DNA of 25,112 bases from a virus. The notes under the pieces were generated by a model. It did not search any database, was not told where the DNA came from, and was given only the letters and a program-made list of their open reading frames with translations. The stretch is from the IMG/VR virus record IMGVR_UViG_3300025131_000391, positions 1-25,112 of that record; one strand, 5' to 3'. The position numbers were made by a program, and so were the translations under genes. Below, piece after piece: positions 1-8,280 of this stretch; the first letter of the stretch is position 1; every line of letters begins with the position of its first letter.

Positions 1-1496
1 GGGTTGCTGGTGAATTAGATGTTGATGGATATGCAAATTTCGACAATTCTTTGGGAGTAAAAGTTGATCTTACTGTAGATAATGATGCTAATATAGGCAA
101 TGATATTTATGTACAAGGAAATATAGATACTAATGGAAATATAGGATGTGGCGGGGACATAAATCCTACTGGCAATGTTAATGGCAGTGGTGACGTAAGT
201 GCAGACGGCTATCTTATTGCCAAAGAGGGATTGCTCATAGAGCAAATGTCAGTTCCCCCATTCCAAGAACTGGGAACTTCTTTTTTATATGGTTCTTTAG
301 ATGATGGCATTGTAGAGCTAGCACACTTAGATGAAATTGGGGGTGAAACATTACTAACACAAAATGGAATGGTTGGTCTTAGAGGAGCCGCACAAAATAA
401 TATAGTTTATATTGGTGCTGGTGGATATCCTGCCCCAAATATGTTTGATGGTTATGATATTGGATCACGATTTAATAATTTCACAGATGCTATTAACGCA
501 ATAGAGGGATATGGCTCTGGTGATGAATTTACACTTGTTTGTTTAGACAATAGCACATATACTGAATTTTTAGATATCCCTCAATATATAAATGTCTACG
601 CTCCAAATGCTATTTTATCTACGCCCAATGGAATATTTGGTGTAGACTATGCTGTTAAAATAAACAGTAATTCAAAAATTGTTTTTGGACAAATTAACCC
701 TGGTAATAATGTTGGAGCAGTATTAAGAAATAATTCAGCAAGCTTAACAGATGATGCTATAGTTGAAGTTGACTCAGTAAGACTTCAGGGTCAATCTGTT
801 GGATTTTTAAACTTAGATTCTGGCACTAATGAAGTTTTAAATATTAAGTGTAATAAAATCACTGTTGACAATAATGGATTTGCAATAGGATCATTGATTG
901 TTGGATTGGGTCATACAATAATTGATATAGGATCTATATATTTAAATGGATCAAATTCATATGGTATTGCTCAACTTTCTGGTATAATTAGTGGAAGAGT
1001 AAGTTCTATCGAAGGTGTGGGAAATAACCAGACAGGAGTTTATGTAACTTCTGATTCTGTTAATGTAGATATTAATGAAATTGTTACAGACGTAAGATAT
1101 AATTTACAAGGTGGTGAGTTTCGCTCATTTATAAATAATGCTGAAGGAACAAAAGTAGTTATGTTAGGTGCCGAGGCTTTAGTAACATATGCTGGGCAAT
1201 TAACCCCATATTCTTTTAATACAATACAGGGAAGTGTTTCTTTGTTAGAGGCTGATGGTTATGGGGCCACGTTAGTAGATACGGCATTGGGGAATGTCAC
1301 AATTACGTTGCCTGAAAATGAATCATTAATGAGTGGATCTTCATTAATATTTAAAAAGACAGATATTTCTGCTAATAATATGATTATAGAAGGATATGGA
1401 GGAAGGCAAATAGATGGTGCGGCCAATTTAAGTACAAATATTCAATATACATCATATACTTTAATGAATGATGGTTATGAATGGAATATAATTTAG
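1..1496 (+). CDS. Tail fibre / host-attachment protein, 3' part (5' end outside window)
   Basis: This is the C-terminal part of a fibre protein. The frame is open back to position 3, so the TTG at 51 is an internal codon and not the start; the true start lies upstream of the window. The visible N-terminal part (positions 3-240) is a run of short Asp/Asn/Gly repeats of the type that builds thin trimeric beta stalks. Positions about 400-1150 read as a beta-helix or pectin-lyase-like region with many Asn/Ile/Gly rungs. The last 100 residues fit the tip domain common at fibre C-termini: a stretch rich in TITLP, then FKKTD, IDGAANL and a final DGYEWNII, where many relatives have DG-x-NW. The role, host receptor binding or tail decoration, is inferred from this architecture. 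Five DGY tripeptides are present. The stop overlaps the ribosome binding site of the next gene. I am confident of the fibre class but not of the receptor. Confidence 0.8.
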   Translation, partial: VAGELDVDGYANFDNSLGVKVDLTVDNDANIGNDIYVQGNIDTNGNIGCGGDINPTGNVNGSGDVSADGYLIAKEGLLIEQMSVPPFQELGTSFLYGSLDDGIVELAHLDEIGGETLLTQNGMVGLRGAAQNNIVYIGAGGYPAPNMFDGYDIGSRFNNFTDAINAIEGYGSGDEFTLVCLDNSTYTEFLDIPQYINVYAPNAILSTPNGIFGVDYAVKINSNSKIVFGQINPGNNVGAVLRNNSASLTDDAIVEVDSVRLQGQSVGFLNLDSGTNEVLNIKCNKITVDNNGFAIGSLIVGLGHTIIDIGSIYLNGSNSYGIAQLSGIISGRVSSIEGVGNNQTGVYVTSDSVNVDINEIVTDVRYNLQGGEFRSFINNAEGTKVVMLGAEALVTYAGQLTPYSFNTIQGSVSLLEADGYGATLVDTALGNVTITLPENESLMSGSSLIFKKTDISANNMIIEGYGGRQIDGAANLSTNIQYTSYTLMNDGYEWNII

Positions 1497-1499
1497 GAG
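1495..1499 (+). promoter_or_regulatory. Ribosome binding site deciding the start of the holin-like gene
   Basis: AGGAG overlaps the stop codon of the fibre gene. It lies 6 bases before ATG 1506 but directly abuts TTG 1500, so ATG 1506 is the functional start. Confidence 0.75.
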
Positions 1500-1505
1500 T
1501 TGGAA

Positions 1506-1823
1506 ATGAAATTTAAAGAAAAAATGCAATCTAGAAAGTTTATGTTAGTTATTCTTATAATTATTATGGCAACTCTTGGTGCTTTTATTCCACCAATTGT
1601 AGGAATATTTGGAGTAGCCTTAAAGATTTTATCTGGTGCAGAATGGGTAACAGTAGTAAGTCTAGTAATATCTGCATATATAGCAGGTAACTCTTGGCAA
1701 AACAGAGCAGAAATTAGTGCCGGTACAGTTGAAGATACTCACATAAGAACAATTATTCAAGAAAAAAAATCCGATGTGGCTTCTGATGAAGAATTTGAAA
1801 ATAAAGAAGAGGCAGAAGCATAA
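1506..1823 (+). CDS. Small two-helix membrane protein, holin-like
   Basis: The product is 105 residues if started at ATG 1506, which has AGGAG six bases upstream; a TTG at 1500 would add two residues but touches the ribosome binding site. The N-terminus is short and basic (KFKEKMQSRKF). It is followed by a long hydrophobic segment (about residues 12-37, LVILIIIMATLGAF and onward), a short linker, a second hydrophobic segment around WVTVVSLVISAYIAGNSW, and a hydrophilic, acidic C-terminal tail ending in EEAEA. Size, two membrane segments and a charged tail match small phage holins, which form inner-membrane lesions that start lysis. The 'SRKF...AYI.G' pattern resembles several holin families, but this is recognition by eye. 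It lies between two fibre genes and no endolysin is visible nearby, so a virion-associated membrane role is an alternative. Confidence 0.55.
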   Translation: MKFKEKMQSRKFMLVILIIIMATLGAFIPPIVGIFGVALKILSGAEWVTVVSLVISAYIAGNSWQNRAEISAGTVEDTHIRTIIQEKKSDVASDEEFENKEEAEA

Positions 1824-1841
1824 AAAAGAGAGGTTAATAAA

Positions 1842-4800
1842 ATGACTAGTCCTTATCCATCAAGATTTAATAGTGATGTGGAAATTCCTAGAATTGATGA
1901 CAATATAACAGAAATCGGCGGAAGCGCAATAAACGGATTAAGAGATGCGGTTTTCGCAATAGAGAGAATCCTTGGTATAAATGTACATGGATCAGCAACT
2001 GATTTGGTTACAAGACTTAATCAGTCGCTTGACGTTAATGGAAATTTAAAAGCTTCAGCAATAACAACGCTTTGGTCTGGTTCTCCAATTGTAAATGCTC
2101 ATGTGGGAAATAATGCTGGAATTGAAGAAGTTAAACTCGATCTTGATTTTGGAACAACACAATTAAAAACTTGGATTGATACTCTCAGAGTTCGTGTTAA
2201 TACTTTATTTCAACAAGTCGCACAAGACATAAGTAATTTGGCCCAACACACAAGTATTCCAAGTAGTTTTGGTAGACATCGCACATCAGATATTGATGGA
2301 TATCTGGCACCATATGATGGTTATAATGCTCAAGGTATTCTTTCAGATATATTTAACAGATTAAATCAACATATTGCTCATGGAATCAATCCAACAACTG
2401 AAATAGGTGCTCACACAGCAGCCTCTATATCTGCCGATGATACAACTTTCTTTAGCGCAAGAGGAAATGATGTACAAGAAGTTTTAGAGTCTCTTGATCA
2501 TTTAGAAATGAGAGAACTTACTAGACATAGGGATAGGCAACATAGCAACGGTATCTTAAATACGCAAGAAACATTTTATAATAATACACAATATGGTGTT
2601 ACTGTTGTAGCGTCAGCAGCCATTGAACTTCAAACAGTTGGATATAAATTTATTAGATATACGGCACCTCCTGTAGGATTTAGTAATATTCAGCGGGATG
2701 ATGTTATTGTTATTTTAAATGGAGCATCTACTTATGTTTTTAAGGTTGATAGAATTGATACTGTTGGCCTATTTGATTTTGTATATATTCAGGGATCTTT
2801 GCCAGCAGATTTAATTGCTGCTGCCACTGTTACTGTTTATAGAAATACAGAAGAAGTATCTTCGCCCTCAGTATTGGCCAATGTTATAAAAGATAGAACT
2901 CTTGGCGCTCCAAAAATTGTAACTCTTGTTCATCCTGGAGCCCCATATGTTGTTGGAAGTGGTTTAAATCCCGGTCTTATTGCAAATGGTTCAGTTGAAA
3001 ATATAAGAATTGATTGGAGTACTGGGACTTATACGTTTGATTTAGAGACAAGATTAGCTGCCATATCAACAGCAGAAGATTGGGCCCCACAGATCATAGT
3101 TAATACTATGAATACAGAATTTGTAGATCAGAATCTTCCTTTAGTTGCTTTTTTATATGAAAATGAGATTGGAATTGCATTAGATGAACCATTACAAGAT
3201 GGATATGTTGGAATTGCAGCGCCAGCATCTAATTCTGCATGGGCTGCGCTGGGATTTTCTGAAGGAGTAACTTGGTATACTCATACAGAAAGAAAAACTT
3301 ATGTTGATGGTTATGAGGGAGTAGGTATGTCGTTGCTAATTGATGAAACAGCAACTTTAGCGCCTGGAGGAGCAACTATAACTTTTGTAACTACAACGCC
3401 TTTATCATTAGGAGTAACTATTGGTAGTCTTGTAAGAGTCGTAAATGGAACAGATGATGGCACATATTTAGTTTCTAGCATTATAAATAATGTTATTACA
3501 GTCATAAATGCTGCAGGGTTTATTGGTAATAGTGCAACAATAAAAGTTTATGCTGATACTTTTTATGATGCTCCCGCAACATCAAGAACTCTTTATGAAA
3601 CATATGTTGATATTTCAAAAACTGACGATACTCTTTATTTTAGAGGAGCTCCAAGAGTACAATACACTGATAATGTCGTTGTTGGCCAAACGCTCGCAGA
3701 TAAAGTGAGCATTATTGCCGTTTCTAGAAATTTTACTAAAAACACTGTAAGAGTTGTTTATGATGTTTCTGAAGACACATTACAATTGGGAGAGCCAGTC
3801 GGAGTTCTCGTAGGCTTATCTCCGGGAACTGAAGGACCAACTGTAGATGTTCCGGCATCTCCAATTGGAAAAATTTTTAGACTTTATGATAATTCAAGAA
3901 CAGCATATATCGAAGTTCAGGTAATAACTCCACTTGGTGCTTTTGATGGTATTTTAGATTGTGATGTGGAAGATAGAATTAGTGAAGAGTTTCATCTTCA
4001 AACAGGAACCGTTCTTTATAATTTAACTACATTTACTAGTTTAACTGATAGTAGACTTTTTGGAACTATTGGAAGAGCAGATGTTAGAACAGATTTTATA
4101 AGAGACTATACTTCTTATCCGTTATCAAGAATAAGAGGAAATGGCATTATATATGGATTTAATGTTGCGCCTCAAGGGTCAACGTCTATTGATGCCTATG
4201 GTGGAGAGATTTTAGTTGATGGGTCTGTTAAGAATGTAGGAACAAAAACTATTAATATCCCAAATGTTGCCGGTGTAGTTACTTATAATTTATTTGTAGA
4301 TAATAATGGAGAATTTAATTTTCTCATTGATAATAGAGAATTTAATTATACTCCTTCGCTTGCAGAAATTATTATAAGCGAAGATAAAACTATGATTGCC
4401 CAAGTTGCCGTAACTGCTGGGTCTATTGACGCAATTACAGATTATAAAAGATTTGTAAATAATTTAGATGATAAGATAGAACTTATTGTTGGAGATGATG
4501 ACACATGTGGGAATTTTGCCACAATAGGGGCAGCAGCTAACTGGATTAATGCAACTTTAGCAAATTTACCAATGGCTAAAACAATAAGAATAAGAGGGGA
4601 TATAACATATAATGTTTCTGATCTTGGGACTACTACATTGCCTAATGGTATAACTCTTGTTGGTGATACAAGATTTGGCTCAAAGATAACTGTCACAAAT
4701 AATACTGCTGGTACTGCCGTATTACTTCCTCAGGACAGTTGTACTATTAAAAATATTGCTTTTGAGGCTGCGGCGGCTCCAAGCGTAACAGACATGTCTA

Positions 4801-6398
4801 ATGGTTTCATTGGAAGTAGTACTGCCGATGTTGATGATTTAAAAATAGAAGGATGTTCTTTTACATATCCTTCACAAAGTGCAGATTTTTTTGGTATTGT
4901 TGTAGACAAATTTTTTGGCTTAAACATAAAAGATTGTAATTTTAAAAATTGTGGAACGGCAATAACAAATAGTTCAACTGCCTCAATTTTTGACATATCA
5001 AATTGTTATTTTGAAGATTGTTTTGATTATGGCATTTTATTAAATTATGTTTCAAATGGAAGCATTCATCATAATCAAATGAGATTTACGACGTTAAATA
5101 CAACTGGCAATGCTATAAAAATTAATTCTGCTTTTAGAATAAATATGACAGATAATATTATTTCATCATTTGTATCAAGTGTTCCACTTGCCACCAGGGT
5201 AATGATTTATATAGATACTGCCAGTGTATTTACTAATATTAAAAACAATATGCTCATAAATACATCAGCCACTAATCAGGGATTCGGGCTTGGAATATTT
5301 TATGGAAATAGTGGCAGTGCCTCTTTTGATCATTATTATGTAGATATTGTAGGCAATAAGTTACAAAATTTTTCAGGTCTTGCTGCGATACAAAAGGGAA
5401 TTAGATTATTAAAAACATCTAAGGCAACAATTAGAGGTAATCATATATTAAATTCTAGAAATGCTATAGATATTGCCGATGCTGATGACGAATGTGCTAG
5501 AATATCTATTATTGATAATGTATTAGAAACTGTAGATAGCGCGGTTAATATATTGCGAGTGAGGAATGCGAGCACATATCTTTTACGAATTATTGGAAAC
5601 CAATTTTACTCATCAGAAGGTGCTCCTGCTGGCCATTTAGTCAGCATAACAGGTTTTGGATATGGAGTAATATCAAATAATATTTTTGATTTTGATGGCG
5701 CAACTAACTTTAGTGCTCTTTATGTCGATATGGCGCAAATGATTATTTCTAATAATTCAATTTGGGGCGCAGATTTTAACAGTGCCGCAAATGCTCCCAT
5801 ACAAGTAGATAGTAATAATTGTAATATTATTAACAATAATATTGTTGGTCCTACAATTACAGCACCAGCAAGTATTGGAACTGGTACTAGATCTGGTGGA
5901 GCTGTTGATGGCTATGCTGGCGCAAATAATGTTGATCTATTTAATAAGGAACAAACATATTATGCCATTCTTCCAGTATCACGAACTATTTTCGGTCCTG
6001 GACTAAATTGGGCACACTTCCTTGCAGGTGTAGGCACAGGTTATGAAAAACCAATTCTTGTTAATGCTGCTGGTGTTGCGGCACAGGTATTAAATATAGA
6101 GTTTACCAATGCTGATATTCCTACTGGCGCAATAATATCAAAAGTAGAAGTAAGTGTGAGTTATGCTGTTGTTGGAGATATATCTGCTGCGCTACATAAG
6201 ACAACTTGGACTGATGCTGGCACAACTGGAGCAACACTCATTTACCCAACTGCTCCTGTTGCAAACATAATTACTCTGGACTTGGGAGCTACTCAAGTTA
6301 TGCAAACAGATGCTATATATACAGTTGTTATTTATCCAGGAGCTGTATTTACAGGTCCAATAACTTTTCGTGGAGCTAGAGTAACATATATACTATAA
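1842..6398 (+). CDS. Large tail fibre / baseplate-attached protein with right-handed beta-helix
   Basis: This 1518-residue protein is probably a tail fibre or side fibre. Residues about 1-260 are mostly helical and begin with a PRIDDNITEIGG segment and an LGINVHGS segment, which look like the virion-attachment part. The middle (about 260-860) is beta-rich and repetitive. From about residue 870 a right-handed parallel beta-helix of pectate-lyase type begins and runs to about 1345, seen as many rungs such as GCSFTY, DCNFKNC, NCYFEDC, NNIISSF and GNQFYSS. Residues about 1365-1518 look like a beta-sandwich tip. Beta-helices of this kind carry polysaccharide binding or depolymerase activity in phage tailspikes; I cannot identify catalytic acids. 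Five DGY tripeptides occur at residues 152, 159, 453, 489 and 1356. A GAGAGG-like ribosome binding site precedes the ATG. The fibre class is well supported; the substrate is unknown. Confidence 0.75.
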   Translation: MTSPYPSRFNSDVEIPRIDDNITEIGGSAINGLRDAVFAIERILGINVHGSATDLVTRLNQSLDVNGNLKASAITTLWSGSPIVNAHVGNNAGIEEVKLDLDFGTTQLKTWIDTLRVRVNTLFQQVAQDISNLAQHTSIPSSFGRHRTSDIDGYLAPYDGYNAQGILSDIFNRLNQHIAHGINPTTEIGAHTAASISADDTTFFSARGNDVQEVLESLDHLEMRELTRHRDRQHSNGILNTQETFYNNTQYGVTVVASAAIELQTVGYKFIRYTAPPVGFSNIQRDDVIVILNGASTYVFKVDRIDTVGLFDFVYIQGSLPADLIAAATVTVYRNTEEVSSPSVLANVIKDRTLGAPKIVTLVHPGAPYVVGSGLNPGLIANGSVENIRIDWSTGTYTFDLETRLAAISTAEDWAPQIIVNTMNTEFVDQNLPLVAFLYENEIGIALDEPLQDGYVGIAAPASNSAWAALGFSEGVTWYTHTERKTYVDGYEGVGMSLLIDETATLAPGGATITFVTTTPLSLGVTIGSLVRVVNGTDDGTYLVSSIINNVITVINAAGFIGNSATIKVYADTFYDAPATSRTLYETYVDISKTDDTLYFRGAPRVQYTDNVVVGQTLADKVSIIAVSRNFTKNTVRVVYDVSEDTLQLGEPVGVLVGLSPGTEGPTVDVPASPIGKIFRLYDNSRTAYIEVQVITPLGAFDGILDCDVEDRISEEFHLQTGTVLYNLTTFTSLTDSRLFGTIGRADVRTDFIRDYTSYPLSRIRGNGIIYGFNVAPQGSTSIDAYGGEILVDGSVKNVGTKTINIPNVAGVVTYNLFVDNNGEFNFLIDNREFNYTPSLAEIIISEDKTMIAQVAVTAGSIDAITDYKRFVNNLDDKIELIVGDDDTCGNFATIGAAANWINATLANLPMAKTIRIRGDITYNVSDLGTTTLPNGITLVGDTRFGSKITVTNNTAGTAVLLPQDSCTIKNIAFEAAAAPSVTDMSNGFIGSSTADVDDLKIEGCSFTYPSQSADFFGIVVDKFFGLNIKDCNFKNCGTAITNSSTASIFDISNCYFEDCFDYGILLNYVSNGSIHHNQMRFTTLNTTGNAIKINSAFRINMTDNIISSFVSSVPLATRVMIYIDTASVFTNIKNNMLINTSATNQGFGLGIFYGNSGSASFDHYYVDIVGNKLQNFSGLAAIQKGIRLLKTSKATIRGNHILNSRNAIDIADADDECARISIIDNVLETVDSAVNILRVRNASTYLLRIIGNQFYSSEGAPAGHLVSITGFGYGVISNNIFDFDGATNFSALYVDMAQMIISNNSIWGADFNSAANAPIQVDSNNCNIINNNIVGPTITAPASIGTGTRSGGAVDGYAGANNVDLFNKEQTYYAILPVSRTIFGPGLNWAHFLAGVGTGYEKPILVNAAGVAAQVLNIEFTNADIPTGAIISKVEVSVSYAVVGDISAALHKTTWTDAGTTGATLIYPTAPVANIITLDLGATQVMQTDAIYTVVIYPGAVFTGPITFRGARVTYIL

Positions 6399-6407
6399 GG
6401 AGAAAAC

Positions 6408-6878
6408 ATGGAAGAAAAGTCGGCTTTTGATCTTTTATCGGAATTATATAATGGACAAAAAGCTTTAAGTACAAGAATGGTTAATTTGGAAGAGGCACTT
6501 TTACTAATACTTAAAGAATTAAGAGAAAAAGAGGATTTGCTTAAAACAATCCCTGAAGAAAAAAGGAAGGAGTCTTTTGTTATGGAAACTCCTCAAGAGA
6601 TGCCAAAAGTAGAAGAGCCTAAGGAAAAAGTTGCTAAGAATATTAGGGTTGTTGGTAAAATTAAAAATGATCAAGACAAGGGACTGGGTGGTGTTGTGGT
6701 CCAAATATATGATATAAGAAATAACATTATTAAAACTACTAAAACAAATAAGGCGGGACAATATTTTAGTTTTCTGCCTCCAGGAAAATATACGGCGCAT
6801 TATATAAACGAAAAACCAAAAATTGACAAAAATATTAATTTTGAAATAGAGTTAAATGACAAAGAGGTTAGAATTTAA
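6408..6878 (+). CDS. Coiled-coil protein with carboxypeptidase-regulatory-like beta domain
   Basis: The 156-residue product has two visible parts. Residues 1-75 are highly charged and helical with heptad-like spacing (SELYNGQKALSTRMVNLEEALLLILK, read in pieces), suggesting an oligomerising coiled coil followed by a Lys/Glu/Pro linker. Residues about 78-156 fit the small beta-sandwich of the carboxypeptidase-regulatory-like (transthyretin-like) fold: VVGKIKND, GLGGVVVQIYD, TKTNKAGQYFSF, LPPGKYTAHY. Such domains appear on phage virion proteins as surface adhesion modules. The gene starts 6 bases after an AAGGAG site, and its stop overlaps the next start by one base (TAATG), implying translational coupling. 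The role as a virion accessory or adhesion protein is inferred from fold and context; I do not recognise a named gene. Confidence 0.55.
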   Translation: MEEKSAFDLLSELYNGQKALSTRMVNLEEALLLILKELREKEDLLKTIPEEKRKESFVMETPQEMPKVEEPKEKVAKNIRVVGKIKNDQDKGLGGVVVQIYDIRNNIIKTTKTNKAGQYFSFLPPGKYTAHYINEKPKIDKNINFEIELNDKEVRI

Positions 6879-7645
6879 TGGTTCAATCAACTTCACATAG
6901 GGTATATACAGATTTATTTGACCTATATAACTTTGTGTCTCAAACAGCAGTTGCTCAAGGTAAGAATCTTTTAATAGATACTTTGAGGGAGCATTTTAGG
7001 CAAGACACAATCTACACATATAGAACGAATGCTTATGGATTTCCTTTAACGCCCAATGTTACAGATTTACCTCCTGATATTCAAGAAGATAGAACGACTA
7101 GGATACATATTGGAGACATCTTTAGAATGGATAAACGTTATTGGCCATCAATAACAATAAGACATTCAAGTGCCAGATATAAACCTGTAAGTTTTAATCA
7201 GAATGACCAAACAACAAAATATCGTGTTGATTTGGTGATGGACGGTTATGGAAATGAGTCTTATGTGAAAGTCCCCACCCATAAGGTTATGGCTGGTGCT
7301 TGGGATCAGACATTTGAGGTAAAAATATCTGCCGAGAGTATTCCTGACAGAGAAGAATTGGCCGATATAGTTTCTGTATTTTTAATTAATGTTGCAAGAG
7401 AAAAATTACATAAGGCTGGATTGTTTATTAAAAGTGTATCTTTGGGGGCTGAATCTGAAGAAAAATACGCCAATGATAATGTTTATATACAGTCTATAAA
7501 TGTTGATTGTTATTCAGAGTGGAGAAGAGAGGCACCAATTAGTAATTTAACAGAAGTCATAAACTTTTGTTTTGAGTATGGCCTTTTTAATGTAGATTTT
7601 GGGTTCAATGGTTCTAGTGTGACTGATCAATTGATATTATCATAA
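6878..7645 (+). CDS. Putative tail terminator / sheath-stabiliser protein (gp15-like position)
   Basis: This 255-residue soluble protein has no membrane segment or signal. It begins with a helical segment (YTDLFDLYNFVSQTAVAQGK) and then becomes mixed alpha/beta, with the conserved-looking pieces DGYGNESYVKVPTH and AGAWDQTFEVKI and a helix carrying DREELADIVSVFL. Size and place, one gene before the tail sheath if the inserted minus-strand gene is ignored, match the T4-type gp15 terminator, which caps the tube and sheath and joins the tail to the head. The identification rests mainly on gene order and size, so another tail-end or neck protein is possible. It is coupled to the previous gene by a TAATG overlap. 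The DGY tripeptide is at residue 122. Confidence 0.45.
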   Translation: MVQSTSHRVYTDLFDLYNFVSQTAVAQGKNLLIDTLREHFRQDTIYTYRTNAYGFPLTPNVTDLPPDIQEDRTTRIHIGDIFRMDKRYWPSITIRHSSARYKPVSFNQNDQTTKYRVDLVMDGYGNESYVKVPTHKVMAGAWDQTFEVKISAESIPDREELADIVSVFLINVAREKLHKAGLFIKSVSLGAESEEKYANDNVYIQSINVDCYSEWRREAPISNLTEVINFCFEYGLFNVDFGFNGSSVTDQLILS

Positions 7646-7654
7646 AAAATATTT

Positions 7655-8143
7655 TTAAGACATATCTGCCCATTCTCTAATGGTTTTACAATTCTTACAA
7701 AGCAAAAAATAATCTTTCAGTTTTTCTGTCAACTTTTCTATAGACAAATGTTGTATTTTACTTATTGGGAAACTTTTTTCCCCATTGTAAAACATGAAAA
7801 CAGGTATTGGGAAAATATATCCACAATCACAACAAGATCCGCCCTTCATTTCAACCAAGGTGTGTAATTTTTCCTCTGCTTTTATTTTCTTAACTTTGTG
7901 TTGACATATTTTACAATAAGAGGCAATCCTATTGTTAATATTATAGAATTCGTCAACTTGTTTAACTTCTTCACATCTTGGGCAATATGATTCATTTTTG
8001 TTAGTTTCTATAATATATTGCCTAGTATTTCTAGATCCTATAGGTGAACATTCGGTACAAAACTTTCTAGAAGTAAGTCTGATAACTTTATTTTTTACTT
8101 TAATTTTTGATGGTATCTTTTTTTTACAATTTAAACATTTCAT
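7655..8143 (-). CDS. HNH-family zinc protein, catalytic residues lost
   Basis: The 162-residue Lys- and Cys-rich product is the only minus-strand gene in the window. Four Cys pairs are visible: C3/C6 with C29/C32, and C54/C57 with C77/C80, the latter looking like the zinc ribbon (CPRCEEVKQVDEFY...YCKIC) found at the front of many phage HNH endonucleases. The C-terminal part (residues 97-158) follows the HNH pattern: GGSCCDCGY, then a beta strand, then LLCKNCKT. Intact relatives have Phe-His-His after the first Cys pair and His right after the second; here these are FMF (116-118) and Lys153. A nuclease function is therefore unlikely, although zinc and DNA binding may remain. No ribosome binding site is seen before the ATG, which sits in AT-rich DNA. 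It points against the late operon between the terminator and sheath genes. Confidence 0.6.
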   Translation of the reverse strand: MKCLNCKKKIPSKIKVKNKVIRLTSRKFCTECSPIGSRNTRQYIIETNKNESYCPRCEEVKQVDEFYNINNRIASYCKICQHKVKKIKAEEKLHTLVEMKGGSCCDCGYIFPIPVFMFYNGEKSFPISKIQHLSIEKLTEKLKDYFLLCKNCKTIREWADMS

Positions 8144-8280
8144 ATTATTATATTCATTTATTAATAGTATCTTTTATGGCTTTTTTTAAGTGTAAGATTT
8201 TATTTATCAATCCTAAAAGTTCTATTAATAATAACACATATTCTTGAAGAGTTTTTATGTTCACAGGAGGATTTTAAACA
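8144..8280. other. Divergent intergenic region between HNH-like gene and sheath gene
   Basis: This very AT-rich 137-base gap is the only sizeable non-coding stretch. It must hold any upstream signals of the minus-strand gene. AGGAGG at 8265-8270, ten bases before ATG 8281, is the sheath ribosome binding site. I see no convincing -35/-10 pair; GATAAATA on the minus strand (8201-8208) resembles a T4-type late promoter core but is weak in such AT-rich sequence. Confidence 0.5.

Noticed and set aside
1842-6398. Enzymatic depolymerase assignment for the beta-helix fibre
   Set aside because: The beta-helix is visible, but no catalytic Asp/Glu arrangement could be identified by eye, so only a fibre function is claimed.
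7641-7660. AT palindrome between the convergent ends of the terminator-like gene and the HNH-like gene, considered as a bidirectional terminator
   Set aside because: The AAAAATATTTTT palindrome has no GC stem, and such runs are expected in this AT-rich sequence. No stable hairpin plus T-tract was found.
8201-8208. Minus-strand GATAAATA as a T4-type late promoter for the HNH-like gene
   Set aside because: Only seven of eight bases match TATAAATA, and similar strings are common by chance at this AT content. There is no supporting element.
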